Positions 63,836 to 64,000 of a stretch of DNA of 64,000 nt are shown piece after piece. Every line of letters begins with the position of its first letter. Position 1 is the stretch's first letter. The notes under the pieces were generated by a model, which was not told the origin of the DNA, did not search any database, and saw only the letters and a list, made by a program, of their open reading frames with translations. Source of the stretch: Ancylomarina sp. 16SWW S1-10-2 (GTDB taxonomy: Bacteria; Bacteroidota; Bacteroidia; Bacteroidales; Marinifilaceae); assembly GCF_009669305.1 (NCBI RefSeq), contig NZ_SADB01000016.1:41940-105939 (forward strand), written 5' to 3'. The translations under genes were made by a program, and so were the position numbers.

Positions 63836-63861
63836 TTCTGAGTATTATTTAAATCCTGAAT

Positions 63862-64000
63862 TCAAGTTGCAAATGCAACTTTTTGATTATTTACAACATA
63901 ATTATATTTTTCATTTGGAGTCAAGTAATTTAGACGCTTTCTAGGCCTATTATTTAGTTTATCTTGAACCCATTGTACTTTTTCATTTGTTATTCCATCA
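63862..64000 (-). CDS. IS30-family transposase, C-terminal part (runs off the window)
   Basis: Minus-strand reading from the window edge: GITNEKVQWVQDKLNNRPRK, then RLNYLTPNEKYNYVV, stop TGA at 63864-63862. NNRPRKRLxYxTPNE is the standard end of IS30-family transposases. Only 46 codons are inside the window, so intactness is unknown. Confidence 0.85.
   Translation of the reverse strand, partial: DGITNEKVQWVQDKLNNRPRKRLNYLTPNEKYNYVVNNQKVAFAT
63864..63881. repeat. hairpin at the IS30 end
   Basis: AAGTTGC AAAT GCAACTT is a perfect 7-bp inverted repeat overlapping the transposase stop codon; it is likely within or next to the IS terminal repeat. Confidence 0.5.

Overview
The window is AT-rich DNA from a Bacteroidota bacterium, most likely a marine or sediment member of the Marinilabiliales (a Marinifilum/Labilibaculum/Ancylomarina-like organism is a guess). 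The reasons are a SusC/SusD pair with surface-lipoprotein glycosidases, promoters resembling the Bacteroidota TTG / TAnnTTTG type, a HYC_CC_PP protein, a four-helix-bundle (S23-type) gene, PepSY-like secreted proteins and fused ABC-permease/M1-aminopeptidase genes. No rRNA, tRNA or CRISPR array was seen.

Layout. 0.1-3.3 kb: an MscS channel and a rimB-rimK-aspartoacylase operon (protein glutamylation and its reversal). 4.3-7.5 kb: a polyamine operon (arginine decarboxylase, agmatinase-type ureohydrolase, deoxyhypusine-synthase-like enzyme) behind a 950-base leader region with a terminator-like hairpin. 8-10 kb: a PepSY-like small protein and a NarL-type two-component pair. 10.3-14.1 kb: an ECF sigma factor followed by two unusual genes, a second deoxyhypusine-synthase-like protein without the catalytic lysine and a GNAT-nitrilase fusion whose catalytic cysteine is serine, then a secreted PepSY-like protein. 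14.5-18.5 kb: a ModF-like double ABC ATPase, an ATP-grasp protein and a secreted protein of unknown function.

18.6-26.2 kb is an accessory patch. A REP-associated tyrosine transposase (RAYT) with its REP hairpins is nested inside one copy of a small inverted-repeat element. Next to it is a 1231-residue SIR2-domain protein that looks like a defence-associated sirtuin. Two more copies of the inverted-repeat element follow, and one abuts a 177-bp duplicated fragment of a gene located 9 kb away. 26.3-34.7 kb: a Cus-type copper/silver efflux operon (HYC_CC_PP protein, CusA, TolC-like, CusB, HMA protein) with a dead four-helix-bundle gene inside. 35.2-39.8 kb: an ABC ATPase plus a permease/M1-aminopeptidase fusion. 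40.4 kb: an FKBP.

40.9-63.8 kb is a beta-glucan-type polysaccharide utilisation locus on the minus strand: SusC, SusD, GH30, two GH3 and GH5; then GH9, GH94 phosphorylase, two GPH-type symporters, a degenerate-Nudix regulator, a mutarotase-like protein and a TIM-barrel glycosidase lipoprotein. Glucan would be bound and cut at the surface, oligomers imported by SusCD, cut by the periplasmic GH3/GH30/GH9 enzymes, carried inward by the symporters and phosphorolysed by GH94. The window ends inside an IS30-family transposase. The leader of susC carries a repeated hairpin element that deserves attention. The most novel-looking system is the sigma factor plus two catalytically degenerate polyamine-enzyme paralogues at 10.3-13.6 kb.
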